Shown: one piece after another, positions 1 through 10,620 of the stretch
Layout: the number at the start of each line of letters is the position of its first letter
How positions within the stretch are numbered: position 1 is the stretch's first letter
Assembly: GCA_918807975.1 (NCBI GenBank)
Contig: OU964918.1
Coordinates: 1,674,001 to 1,738,000 of the forward strand
From: Aplidium turbinatum
Lineage: Eukaryota > Chordata > Ascidiacea > Aplousobranchia > Polyclinidae
Direction: 5' to 3'
Length of the DNA stretch: 64,000 nt
The notes under the pieces: generated by a model
Told to the model about the DNA's origin: nothing
Databases searched by the model: none
The model's input: only the letters and a program-made list of their open reading frames with translations
Program-made: the position numbers and the translations under genes

Positions 1-774
1 AACACTTTCAGATGCTTGCTGTGTTTCTTCGTGGAAATTGAAAATAAAACTTGTTTGTTTCGAGTGGTTTATACCGTGTGAATGTATGGCACCGAGCAAG
101 CAAAATTAGTTTACGCTAGTGTATGCGCTGACGACGCCAACTTTTTTACAAGTTGCGTTGACGCATACGGCATATAGTTTTTCGAACGTTTGCGTTAACG
201 CTGACGGCGTCAATATTTTTTGTATGCGCGTACATCACCGCCCATTTATCACTTTGAGCGATAACGATTAGGCCTACGCATTACGCACAAGAAACTTGCG
301 AAACTTGATAGCGGATCTGCCTAGCGTCCTATATGTAGGACGGTCTTTTTCTCGACCGGTACTAACATAATTAAGAAAAAATTAATTGTGAAATGTTTTT
401 TAGGTCATGATTATGCAATATTTAAATTTTCAAATTTTTTTTTAAGTACTTTCACTTTCGGCACAAATGGGTTAAATAAAACATACGAACAATCGAACAT
501 AGACATGTCAATGTTAGCAAAGTTCCAAGAGCTGAAGCAAATCTACCACAGACCCTTGTAGGCACCGTAGCCTCTTATACGACAGTACTTACAAAAGACA
601 GCTTTAAACGAAACCCGATTTAAGCTTACTAGCGATACATTTCAAAAGTTCGAAGGAATAACACAGTATATTCATACAGAAGGTATTTCGTTGGTGCGGT
701 AGGCTACTTTAGAATTGCAACTTATGCCAAATCTGAACAGAAGCTATATCAGGGACATAAATTTGAATTCGAAC

Positions 775-1740
775 CTACATCTCAAATGAAAAACTAATTT
801 TTTTATCTAAGTCATCAGTTTCCTTTGCTTCTCTTTCACTATTACTTTCTTTATCAGGAACTTCCTCAATTTGATCGCTGAGACAACCAGGAACCATAGG
901 ACCTGTGAACCAATTTAGCATGTACATTGTACATTCCCTTTTTCTTACTTCATCCGTTACCATGTTCAAGCTGATGAATGTCGCTTTCATCTGCTGACTT
1001 CCACATGTTGGCAATAAAGTTTGCTCGAAAGACATGTTGCTTGAGGGTTGCTTTGCATGGAGGAAGCATAGATGGCTCCATTCCTTTGATATTTTGCAAA
1101 GGAGAGTTAGGGTCTTCGGATTGATACTTCACATTGATGAGGCTTAAGCGAGAAGTGTTAACGTCTTTAACCTTATGTTGTCCATACAAAACTCACACAA
1201 ACTCTTCCAGCACAAGGTAGGTGTCTTCAGCCATTGTTGAAGAGCCAAGTTCCCAAAGTGTCTGCGAGCAATGTTACGTAAACGTATCTGCGACTGTTGT
1301 TGTTTGAATTTCCTACGTCCATGTATATTCTGACGGAATTGTTACAACTGGCATGATACAACAGAATCACCAGCACATCAGTGTCATTTGCTCGTGCAGT
1401 GATGATGTGGTTGGAGTTGAGGATGTGAATACGCCTCACATCCTGCATCATCCTTGTATCAGCTTCGATGTGGAAACTAACAAGTGGCTTGTACTCTTTC
1501 CTTGTTATGTGTCCATCCTCAACAAAATACGCGAAGCACTTGTCCTCAACAGCATAGAATGATTTCTTATTACCGAGTACATCACAGTACTGATTACCAC
1601 GCCATCACTGTTGAGCAAGCAAGAAAAGAAGGGATTTTTAAACGAAGATGACAACAAGGCCGCAGAGAAGTTCCCTGGCCTAGTCTGCTCACCATCGGTA
1701 ATGTTGAAAGCAGCCATAGTTTCTGGCACTCATGGTTGCT
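775..1740 (-). pseudogene. relic of an unclassified mobile-element protein (EADTR / TDVLV type)
   Basis: Read on the minus strand from about 1740 down to 780, several frames together give the C-terminal part of a protein type that is scattered in many invertebrate genomes as a mobile-element product. Recognisable pieces are HIEADTRM near 1455, ANDTDVLVILLYH near 1375, SMLPPCKATL near 1060, RANFIANMWKSAD near 1010 and MLNWFTGP near 910. The order of these blocks matches the usual family order, so this is one decayed copy rather than chance similarity. The reading frame is interrupted a few times. I do not know the superfamily or the enzymatic role; no terminal repeats were found around it. Confidence 0.6.
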
Positions 1741-1997
1741 CTAGCCCATTAATACTTGTTCCTGTGTATGTATCACTGACAAAATGAACCCCGGTAGCAG
1801 ATGTTCTACACACACTTGCTAACATAAATAATCATAATCGTGTTTTTACTTGCGCCCATTGCGATAACATACAGTACACTGCGATCACAGACGCGATAGA
1901 ACAGACGACAGAAAGCAGCGAAGTGACATATAGTCTTCGAGTCAGCTGCTCCCCTTAGTTTGGTTTGCCATTTTGCCGAGACACAGCCGCGTGCTCT

Positions 1998-2064
1998 GGA
2001 GCGGTGTCGAACCCACGTCCTCTGAAGCGTCGCGCAGACGCTTTCACCACTCGGCTATGCAGCC
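1998..2064 (-). repeat. tRNA-like SINE head or tRNA pseudogene
   Basis: On the minus strand the stretch has an A-box-like TAGCCGAGTGGTGAAAGC and a B-box-like GGTTCGACACC spaced as in a type II (Ser/Leu-like) tRNA. The adjoining sequence, minus strand GAGACACAGCC (as read on +, 1978-1988), recurs at about 53408, which points to a dispersed SINE rather than a working tRNA gene. I could not fold a convincing acceptor stem. Confidence 0.45.
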
Positions 2065-2103
2065 GACAACCACATGTTGCTACTCCTTCGAACTTTATAG
2101 ACG

Positions 2104-2331
2104 CTCACACAAATTCACTATTTGAAGAGCCATGCAGATGAGTTTCCAGAAAACCTTGGGAAAGTTAGTAAAGAACAGGGTGAACGTTTCCACCAGGATA
2201 TTAAAATTATGGAGGAACGAGGTCGGTGGGATTGTCATATGATGGCCGACTATTGCTGGAGTTTTAAAAGAGAAATTCCAGATGCTGCTCATAAAAGAAA
2301 GTCCCTCAAAAGAGCATTTTTAAGCTTATGA
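2104..2331 (+). pseudogene. C-terminal fragment of a mobile-element protein (FPENLG...GERFHQDI type)
   Basis: The plus strand encodes FPENLGKVSKEQGERFHQDI, then MMADYCWSFKRE and HKRKSLKRAF, ending at a stop after 2331. This block is the C-terminal end of a protein recurrent in arthropod, cnidarian and tunicate genomes that is carried by transposable elements; its biochemical role is not known to me. Only about 75 residues remain, so the copy is heavily truncated at its 5' side. It points the opposite way from the relic at 775-1740 and is probably a separate insertion. Confidence 0.6.
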
Positions 2332-3545
2332 GTGAAGAATTCATATTTTATGAAAGCTCTTTTTTTGACTGTTTCTGAACTCGTCCTGCCCAAGTCCCTT
2401 TGAGTCAATCTTTATTTTGGCACTTTGCTATTTCTGTGTGTGTCTTCAGAATTTCTGCACTCCATTGGAATGTCTACGTGCATATTTTGTGAACTGTAAA
2501 CTATAATTCAGATAATACCTTGTCACTGTCCTATCGACATGCTCGTCAGCATAATGTAGCGTTTGATGTTATTATGGTTACTCTTTTGCATGCCTATTTT
2601 TTATTCCAAGGCATGAAATTTTAATAAAGACAACGCAAATTTGTGTGAATATAATATAGAATGCTTGTTTGCTAATTAAAGCTAGATTATTGCAAGTAAA
2701 ACAGTGTTTATTGCATCAGAATTCCTTGTTTTGACAACAAAGGGGGGGCAAAAATTGATTTTTTTCAAAAATAAGGGATATTTCATATCTCAAAATCGTG
2801 ATGTGATAGAAAAAATCTGAGTTCATTTTCGGATTCAGCGCCCCAAAATTAGCTAAAACAAGTTGTCAAAACCCAAACCTGAAATTTTGTGTAGACCAGT
2901 GTAATTTATATATTTGATGCTGACGACTGAATCGGTTGCAAGTACTTTTATTTACCTATTAAAAGTGGTACTGCTATTTTGCATTCAACAAATGCTGGCA
3001 TTTACACAACAATCTAACCTCTTAGTGTAATTTATTAAGTTAAGAATCGATTTCACTATAGTAATAGCATCTTCAGCTAGCACATGTAAAAAAGAAAACT
3101 TGAAAAAATACTTAAAACAAACAAATAAAGCAAACTCCGATATTATCAACATGCATAAAATTCTATTTTAAATAGATGGTTACATAATATTAAAATCAAA
3201 AGCTGCAAGCCTAAATCTGAAACTGGTGTTCTGTCACGATTTCCAACTACTGTATGTACTGGTACAAAATTCAAGAAATACATGAACACAATTATATCAT
3301 CTATCCAGTAAATTACAACAGTTCAACAAGACGACTACAAAGAAAAAGCGCAATTTGGTTTCAGTCCATTGCCATAAGTTTACATTGATATAACGTCAAA
3401 AAAGAATAAGTGTTAATGGGCCTAGTTAAAGAATTTACACCACAGGGGTCGGAGGTTGCTGATAACATGGGATTTAAGTGGTCGGTCGAATCAATTTCTG
3501 TATATTAATGGTGGGTTTGATTTTACGTAGCCATTTATCTTCAGC
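2332..3545. other. noncoding AT-rich stretch, no gene seen
   Basis: No open frame with recognisable content. A G-run near 2742 and short AT-rich repeats are present. It may contain the 3' part of the Penelope-like element that starts at 3546, but no element boundary is visible. Confidence 0.4.
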
Positions 3546-5195
3546 GATGTCTAAATATTATTAGCTGGGTTGTTCGGCGAAAGTAACGGCAAAGCAGTCT
3601 GCCAGAGCTGGTTTCTTTTTCAATTCAATATTGTGGAGTTTCGCATAATGTTTCAATAATGCTGCTTTGTCACCGGATTTATCAGAGTAAATAAAACTGT
3701 TCCAAATAGATCTATGTGTGGCCCAACGTGTGGAAAACTTTGCCATGGTTTGTCCTACATAGTGTTCGTGACATATGGTGCACGTTGCAAAGTATAACCC
3801 GTAATTTTGGCAAGTTAATTTTTGTTTGAGACTGTAAGTTTTGTTAGGTTTACATTTAATAGAGGTGCCTTCTTTTACCATAGGCTTATACGCTCCATGG
3901 TTACCGCACAGTGCACATTTGCCGAATGGTTTAGAGCAGCCATTGGTTGGTGTTTCTATATTCAGGGCAATTTTTTTGTATTTTGTAAGTAAATTTCTCA
4001 GCGTGCTTGGCTTTTTATATGTAATGATTTGATTAGGCTGTAGTTTTTTTTTTCTGAGTTGGTGGTCTTGAGTAAACTAGGAAATTATGTAGGCCAGATT
4101 ACTCTGTTGGCTTTGGTTGCATTTTTTTCTGTGGGTTTAGATATTCGTTCTGTCCATTTTTTAGCAAGTTGAATTTTTTCTTTGGTAAGTTTTTGGGGAA
4201 AGTTTGATTTCAAAGCTTTGTTTTTAAGTTGTTCCAGTGCTGCAGTATAATCGTGTTGTGTTTCATTCAATCTCCTGAGTCGTAATGCTTCTCCATGTAT
4301 GATTGCCTTGAATGTAGATGTGGGGTGGTGTGATTTACCATTGAGGTACAAGCGGTTTATAGCTGTTTCTTTGGTGTAGTTGGTGGTCACAAACTTAAAG
4401 TTTGAAGTTTTGAAAATGCGGTGGTTAACATCTAGAAACTCAACATTTTGATCAGTTTGGGAAGTGTTGATTTCTCTGAAAGTAAGTTCCAATTCGTGAT
4501 TTTGAAATGCTGTAATTAAGCTGCGTTTTATCAATTCTGTGGTCTTTTGGCCAAATGATATCCAAATTATGTCATCTATATAGCGTTTGAATATTTCTGC
4601 TTGTTTCAGTTTCAGTTTCAGTTTCTTGTTTCAGTTTCAGTTTGAATATTTCTGCTTGTTGGAAGCTGTTTTGATGACGTAGTGCATGGCAATGTTGGCG
4701 ATCGATACAGAATGGTTGTCACCTGTTATTATACCTTCTTGGTTGCTTATAGAAACTCTCACCGTTTTGCGTGATAACATTGTCAAGACAATGCAACGTC
4801 AAATCTGTGAGTGTTTCTATTGCAATCCGAGGATATGTCGTGTGTTAATCCAAAGCATATTTCAGTACCTCTTTAATTAATGATCTTTTGACGTTAGGAT
4901 AAAGAGCTTTAACATCAGCCGCGACTAAATGTAATTGATTGCTTTTGAGCTTTTCTGTGATTTGGGTTTGTTTGTCAGATTGCCATTGCATGAGTGTTTC
5001 AAGATAGTGTTTGCTATCTCTGCAGAATTCATTTATTTCACTTTGACAAAAGGTTATGCTGATGGCAGTGATGGGTGTAAGCAAATGTTCAATTAAAGCG
5101 GTGATTCGGGATGTTGTGATGTGGCCAGATGCCTGTAGCAATCGTACAGGAATTTCAGTGACATTAATGGTTTATAAAATTTCCGGTGTGAGTTT
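3546..5195 (-). mobile_element. Penelope-like retroelement (reverse transcriptase plus GIY-YIG nuclease), decayed
   Basis: Read leftward, the stretch gives the reverse transcriptase of a Penelope-like element: LVAADVKALYPNV (fingers and first catalytic Asp) near 4900, a TGDNHSVSIANIA block near 4720, RYIDDII (catalytic Asp pair) near 4565, FLDVNHRIF near 4430, and ALRLRRLNETQ near 4270. It is followed by a GIY-YIG-type nuclease at 3561-3881 with GLYFATC, YVGQT and a TRWATHRS helix. This RT plus C-terminal GIY-YIG order is diagnostic for the family. Coding capacity is spread over several frames, so the copy is dead; a short TTTCAG tandem repeat lies inside it at about 4603-4642. The 5' end is truncated near the SINE head at 5325-5414. 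Confidence 0.82.
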
Positions 5196-5324
5196 GTGTG
5201 TGATACAGACGTCACAAAGCACCACTACCGCATCGTTGGTTGTCTTACGTCACAATGTCTTATGTCACATTATGACACAATTTATGACTGGATGAATGAC
5301 TGGTGTGCCTGTGGTGACGTCAAA

Positions 5325-5414
5325 CATCGAGAATTAAACCAGGATTGCTTGATCTTTTCGTACCTTCGTTTAACTTTACATCATAATGAGTTTAACCAAT
5401 TGAGCTATCGGAGT
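5325..5414 (-). repeat. tRNA-like SINE head
   Basis: On the minus strand the sequence starts CTCCGATAGCTCAATTGG, a clear tRNA A box, and has GGTTTAATTCTC, a B-box-like segment, about 60 bp later. It looks like the Pol III promoter head of a tRNA-derived SINE whose body runs to roughly 5200. It begins about 35 bp beyond the stop codon of the last recognised protease exon. Confidence 0.5.
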
Positions 5415-5446
5415 AGATAGCTCCATGGGCTTGCAGACTCTCATGA

Positions 5447-5541
5447 TCAGTGTTGATAGGTTCTGCTGTAGCCTGCAATGGTCGCTGTAATAGCTACCAA
5501 TGATGTAGTCACTTTTGACAGATGAGATTTAAAAAACTTTC
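5447..5541 (-). CDS. CFB: factor B-like exon 17: protease domain, last part seen, ends in stop
   Basis: Using the second AG of a CAGCAAG acceptor the frame continues as GKFFKSHLSKVTTSLVAITA and GYSRTYQH before a TGA at 5449-5447. The first AG would give an early stop, so the downstream AG is required. The region corresponds to human LFVSEEEKKLTRKEVYI...SCERDAQ, so about 100 residues including the active-site Ser are still missing. Either an unseen donor (for example GTAGCT inside the exon) splices to an exon left of the window, or the copy is truncated. The right edge is supported; the left edge is uncertain. Confidence 0.5.
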
Positions 5542-5590
5542 CTTGCTGAAAATAATTGTTTTGTGATTGTATTATAATTAACTTTCCTAC

Positions 5591-5783
5591 CTTCCTTTCT
5601 ACATCTTTCCTCTTTAGTTTCATTTCCATTCAAATGTCCAATTTGTTGAAGATGTTTTCCAATGCAGTTTCCTCTCATGCAAGGTAAACAAACTGGCTTG
5701 ATGTTTAGAGAGTAATTAACCCACCCCCCGCTTCTATTGACCCATCTGTCACCGCTTACAACCATTCGCTGACCAATTTTTAT
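5591..5783 (-). CDS. CFB: factor B-like exon 16: protease domain, middle part
   Basis: A 193 bp exon (phase 0 to 1), acceptor GATCACACAG, donor GTAGGA. It encodes IKIGQRMVVSGDRWVN, then LNIKPVCLPCMRGNC, matching human LKYGQTIRPICLPCTEG. Between the two blocks there are about fifteen extra residues (SGDRWVNRSGGWVN) compared with the human protein. Following residues (HLNGNETKEERC) are the charged loop typical for factor B/C2; NET and NYS are potential N-glycosylation sites. Confidence 0.85.
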
Positions 5784-6367
5784 CTGTGTGATCATAAAAT
5801 ACAATGAAACTACAGTTTAATAAAATCGCATACAAGCGACATAAACTGTACAAGGTTTATGTGGTAAAGTTAAACACATAATGGACATTGAAGCGTCTTG
5901 CAGGAACTACCAAACGACTCAAGTTTGCTTATTGTCACAATGAATACGCGTAGCTTAGATAGCAGTCTATTGCTTTAAATAGGTGTTCATGCTATTGCGT
6001 AAGTGTTCATAACTGATATAGGCGATTATTGGCCCAAGGAAACTTTTGTCCCAAACAGTGCGCATCCTTTTTTGCCAAACTTGCTACTAAAAGATTTCGC
6101 TTTTTTGGATTTCTAAAAACTTTTCCAGTTTGTATGGACATTCTGGCGCAAGATATCAGGCCTCGCTGAGTTGATGCTTCCAAACAGAAATGACCAATTG
6201 AGGAAATGCTATGACGACGTGATTATGAGAAAGTTAAGCACTGAAAGATTAAATAACTTGGTTGCTTAGGTTGAGTTGAAAGATGTAATAATATATGTTT
6301 TCATATAGCGCAGTATTCAGCACAGACATGCGTAGTTCTCAGAAGTTTACAAAGTAAATCAACTTAC

Positions 6368-6492
6368 CAGTGCGATATCGTAATCAAATGTAGAAATTGA
6401 AAATCTTTCGTGAATGAAAATTTCTTCTGAAAGAAACACCCTTGCTCCTGGAGGAAGAGACACAGGTCTTCTCAGAGGAATTCGACTAACCC
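6368..6492 (-). CDS. CFB: factor B-like exon 15: protease domain with catalytic Asp
   Basis: A 125 bp exon (phase 1 to 0), acceptor TTATTTTAG, donor GTAAGT. It encodes GVSRIPLRRPVSLPPGARVF, IFIHERFSISTFDYDIAL. FDYDIAL carries the catalytic Asp102 and matches human factor B FYDYDVALI. The intron to exon 14 contains a fragment of the CCCTTWGAAGG repeat at 6532-6630. Confidence 0.9.
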
Positions 6493-6531
6493 CTAAAATA
6501 AAAATGTGCTGAGATGAGACATCGAGATTAA

Positions 6532-6630
6532 CCCTTAGAAGGTTGAGCTTCTGGAGTCTTGCTCAGTTTGGAGGGGGGGCTTTCGATTCTTCTTATGCTT
6601 TAGGAGTGATATCTCTGTCATTTTTTAAGA
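6532..6630 (+). repeat. fragment of MITE family with CCCTTWGAAGG ends
   Basis: After a TTAA (6528-6531) the sequence CCCTTAGAAGGTTGAGC runs into CTTGCTCAGTTTGG and TTTAGGAGTGATATCTCTG. The same blocks occur at 14418-14745 and, inverted, at 49381-49979. Only the first ~100 bp of the family are present here, inside the intron between protease exons 14 and 15. Confidence 0.65.
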
Positions 6631-6805
6631 TCTGAACAATCATGTTTTTATTGTAGCCTACTTGTGAAGAACTGATTGAAGTTAGTTTTGTTAGGCTTAA
6701 ACGTATGGTTGCAAATTTATTCTTTGACCTCCTCTCAATGGTTATGGGACATCGATTAAAAATAGTTTAGCTACAACAAGGTAACATCATTTTTCATAAA
6801 CTCAC

Positions 6806-6932
6806 CCATAGTCAATAATACATTACGAGGCCAATTGTATAAGGAGCGACGTTCTTCGAAAACATGAGCAGCTGTTAACACCCAGCGATTGTTTATCACA
6901 GAACCTCCTCCCAAAGCGTTGACGTTGTACGT
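6806..6932 (-). CDS. CFB: factor B-like exon 14: protease domain with catalytic His
   Basis: A 127 bp exon (phase 0 to 1), acceptor CAATTTAG, donor GTGAGT. It encodes TYNVNALGGGSVINNRWVLT, AAHVFEERRS, WPRNVLLTM. AAH holds the catalytic His57. Most trypsin-like proteases have CGGSLI and TAAHC with a Cys42-Cys58 bridge; here both positions are non-Cys (LGGGSVI, AAHVF), a matched double loss that suggests a real adaptation rather than random decay. Confidence 0.9.
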
Positions 6933-7999
6933 CTAAATTGAACAAACATAAATGAAGGCAACAAAAACATTAACTTGTAATACACCTGATGCATCTGTAG
7001 AATAGATGCAAAGAATCAAAGCTTTTTACAGTAAAGGAGAAGAAGTACTTCACATAATTTCCAACACTAAACAATAGTTGATAAACAATAAACAATAGAT
7101 TTGACAAATTTTACAGTGATAATGCCTGACAACGCATAAAACTCAACAAACAGCAATCAAAACAGCAGCCTCAAGCCAAAGAAAAAAAGCCGCAGAAGAA
7201 AAAAACGACACAATGACTCCAACACCATTCGTAATAGCACATGTTTAGAAAGCTAATGTAAACTTGTACTACCACAGCGAACTCGCAGCATCATAGGTCG
7301 TTTGTATCTACATTTAACCCTATTTTCTGTGACGTATTTTGGCCAGTTGACTTGCGGACGGGGGGGTCGGTTCGACACTAGCACTTTGAGCTTGTGTAAT
7401 TCCAAAACTTCCCAAGATAGAACAATCAAATTTTCACATGATGCAGATAATTCATCTGACAACACAGCATCGAAAATTTTTTGCAATTTGTTCAACAGCA
7501 CAACTTGAAAAATCAAATAATTTGATCGCTGGTCATATTTTTTTTATTTGATTTGAGAAACCGCTTCTTAATTACTTTATAATTCAGTGTGACGGGCGGA
7601 TTCTTTTGTGTTGGACTTTAATCTTTTACGCGTAGACGTCGTCCACGCTTCAATGAAATCGTAATTGACGTCCGACTTGCGTTTGCTTGTTGTTTTGCCG
7701 GAGGCATTGCAAAAATATTTTGCTTTGTCTCAACATTTGCAGAGAATGAGACAAAATCACCGCAAAAAAACTGTTTCAAGTTCTTTTTGAGCCACATGTT
7801 ATAGTCTACATATTTTCAAACGTACAGTCATCACTTGATATTAGAACTAAATCAAGTAATGAACTTTAGTAAACATTTTATTTGACGTCCATTGTGTTTA
7901 GTTCAGTTTTCTTTTCACACTCACACTGTCTAATTTGGTTATACATGATCAAGAAACACTTTGTATTTTGCAGCACATCCCAGGGAGCTATTCATTCGT
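6933..7999. other. intron of the factor B-like gene, no feature seen
   Basis: Start of the 7.2 kb intron between exons 13 and 14. Open frames here are short and lack protein character. Nothing else is recognisable. Confidence 0.4.
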
Positions 8000-10620
8000 T
8001 TTTAACATTGTTTCAACATTTAGAGACGTTGAATCGATGTAAAAAATGTCTGATTTGCTGTCTGGCGAGCGGTTGAATACAGAAAAGTAAGGTAGCCTGA
8101 TGGTGTCACATGGTATTTGAACAACAACCTATCCAAAGGTAGCCACTTGCTTCGATAGGAGCTCGTTCCAACTTAGGCTCGTTCCAACTTTATGCACTCC
8201 AAAACAAAAAGCGATAAACTGTGTCACGATGCATTATAAAAGTGATATGTTTCCATACTTACCAACAATGATCACTTTGAATGAAAAAATTTTCCAAACA
8301 ATTTTGATAAAGTGTAGTGATAATAATCGCTTAGTCAAATCGTATTGGTAGGTTATAGAAGAGGTCGTTTGACGTTTGTACATTGCCAAATGGAACTCCA
8401 GTTGTTCTGCGTGACAAACTCAAAGTCGTGGGATAACGATACGAAAAATAAATACATTTAGCAAGATATCAAATCTTGCAAAAAAATCTTTTTTAGGCTG
8501 ATTGCTATTGTCGTACAAAAAAAAAACAATCACTAAAGTTTTGACTTTTTCCTTCGATAAAATTGAAGGTTATTGATATTTTAAAAATACACGTTTGTGT
8601 CGAAACGATTGGCATGGCTTTTTTCATGTTGTCAGCTAGATTTGCAGGATAATGTTTTCTACATTTTTTTCTAATTTGTTGGACATGCATTTTGTGGCAA
8701 GCTATTTCTTACGCATTAGAAGATTTCTTTCTCTTCAAATTTTGAAGTAGCATTTTAGATGCAGTTTGCGGTTGACGGCCTTACTGCAAAAGCCATCTTT
8801 TGTAATTGATACATAACCAAAAACAAAAGGCGCGTAAACTACTGCTGGCCGATAGACCACGTCACAATACATCATAATGATGTTTTTCTGAACCAAAGAC
8901 CCAGAAAACCAATTTTGTTGTATATTAGTTCAGACGTCTGCAGACGTTGAACCAATGACAAAAAGTGACTTGCTGATGTGAAACAAAGTGATTGCTGTTC
9001 CCAATGTGTAAACATTTTGATAAAAAGTAATCAAGTTTTTGCCACAGCTTTCTGGTCCACTTAGGCTACTCTGGTCAATCGACTCATGTTAAAAATTACT
9101 TATCGACATTACTGGGTAGTCTCACACTGAAGTTGTTTTGTGTAAAGTCTTGCTTGTGAAAAAGTCGAAGTAAAAACACAAAAATGAAGTAAGTTATATT
9201 TACAAAGTATTATATTCTTGAATGAACCATAGTTTTAAAAAAAAATAGTTTGAACAAGTTTCATCTGATGGAAACTATAATTGATATCATCGCGTAGGAT
9301 CAAATAGCTGCGAAAATCACTTAGAGCAGCAATCCTTTGTAGTGATTTTCATTTCTCCTGCAAACCAAGGTAAACCTCAATATACAAATTTTTATGCCAA
9401 ACGATAAAATTCGTTTTTCCTTTTTTTCTAATTAGTTTTATGAGACAAGGAAAACGATCCGTATAAAAAATTATTCAATTCAACATATTTTCCTTATTTT
9501 GTCAGATATGCATTTTGTGTAACTATGCTTTAGAAACATTGCTGTGAACGGTATAGCGTTTGAGATGCAGTCAAAGAATGCAACTTCGCGGTTGATGGCG
9601 TTATTACAAAACCCAATCTTTTAGCACGGAAATGTATTCGAAAACAAAAGGGCACAAAAGCGGCTGACTGATAGATTACGTTGCAATACGTTACAAAAAC
9701 GAGGCATTGATTTCAGATTCTTTCAACCCAACCAACAACTTTACTCCAAATGACATAAATTTTCAAATTTATTGAGAAAAAGATATAGGCTTAGGCTACA
9801 CCGTTTTGTGAAAATAAGCTTTTGAAAACCAACATTTGAATAAAAAGTTTGAATTTATTGAGTTGGTCCAAATAATGTTTCTGCTGAGATATATCAAACT
9901 TTTGAATCCTCGTAGAGAAAAAATAATTTTGTAATCTCTCAAGCAATTGCAAAATTACCATTTAGGTAAAGATTCAGTGCTTATACAATATGTGCAATGT
10001 TTGTCAAAGCACAATAATTTAGTTGCGCGTGTTTTTCCACAAAAGCAGAGCAATTTAGATAGCCGATGTCAAGTTCTTTTCAGTATCCTTCAATCTCTCG
10101 GTTTTATAATACATTTTAGCAACATCCATGTGAATATAAGTGTACCGGTACTGCAGAAGTTTATTGGGGGTCAAGAACTCACTCCTTGTTATTTTCCGAC
10201 AAGAAATCAACAAGAAACTTACCACATCAGTCGGTTTGTTTTATGAGATAAACTGAGTTTTGTCAAGAATTTTCGTATTGCTTCTTGTTATAAGTTAGAA
10301 ACAAAATGTATTGGCGATAGAAAACAATGTAAAATGACATCTTATTCAACATGGTTTATCGTATGCTCTCTGATAATTTCAAAGAAACTCAGATGTAATT
10401 AAAAGATTAATCAAAGCAACTCAAAACTCTAGTTTGCAAACAAAAGGTGGAATCATTACGGTTGAATGCTTTACAACAAAGCCAACTCATGAGATATCTG
10501 CGTCGCAGTTCCACGCACGGCGGCGTTCAGTAATCCTATCAATCCGTATAATTTGAAAACAAAAGGGCTAGCTAGTATCTAGCTAAAATATCAGAATATG
10601 TTATGAAAATCATGCCATAT
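8000..10620. repeat. decayed tandem repeat, about three units of 0.8-0.9 kb
   Basis: Three blocks recur in the same order: a GCGGTTGA(C/T)GGC block followed by TTACAAAA...CC at 8768, 9589 and 10457; an AACAAAAG(G)...ATAGA(C/T)(C/T)ACGT block near 8205, 8822, 9640 and 10555; and an ACATGCATTTTGTG-type block near 8680 and 9505. Spacing is about 820-870 bp. Identity between units is low, so the array is old. No coding potential is visible. Confidence 0.45.

Noticed and set aside
1998-2064. Functional tRNA genes at 1998-2064, 5325-5414, 47531-47598 and 50241-50315
   Set aside because: Each has A/B-box-like blocks but no convincing acceptor stem, and several belong to longer repeats; SINE heads or pseudogenes are more likely.
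8000-10620. CRISPR array or satellite
   Set aside because: Units are about 0.8 kb, diverged and eukaryotic; nothing like short regular direct repeats with spacers exists in the window.
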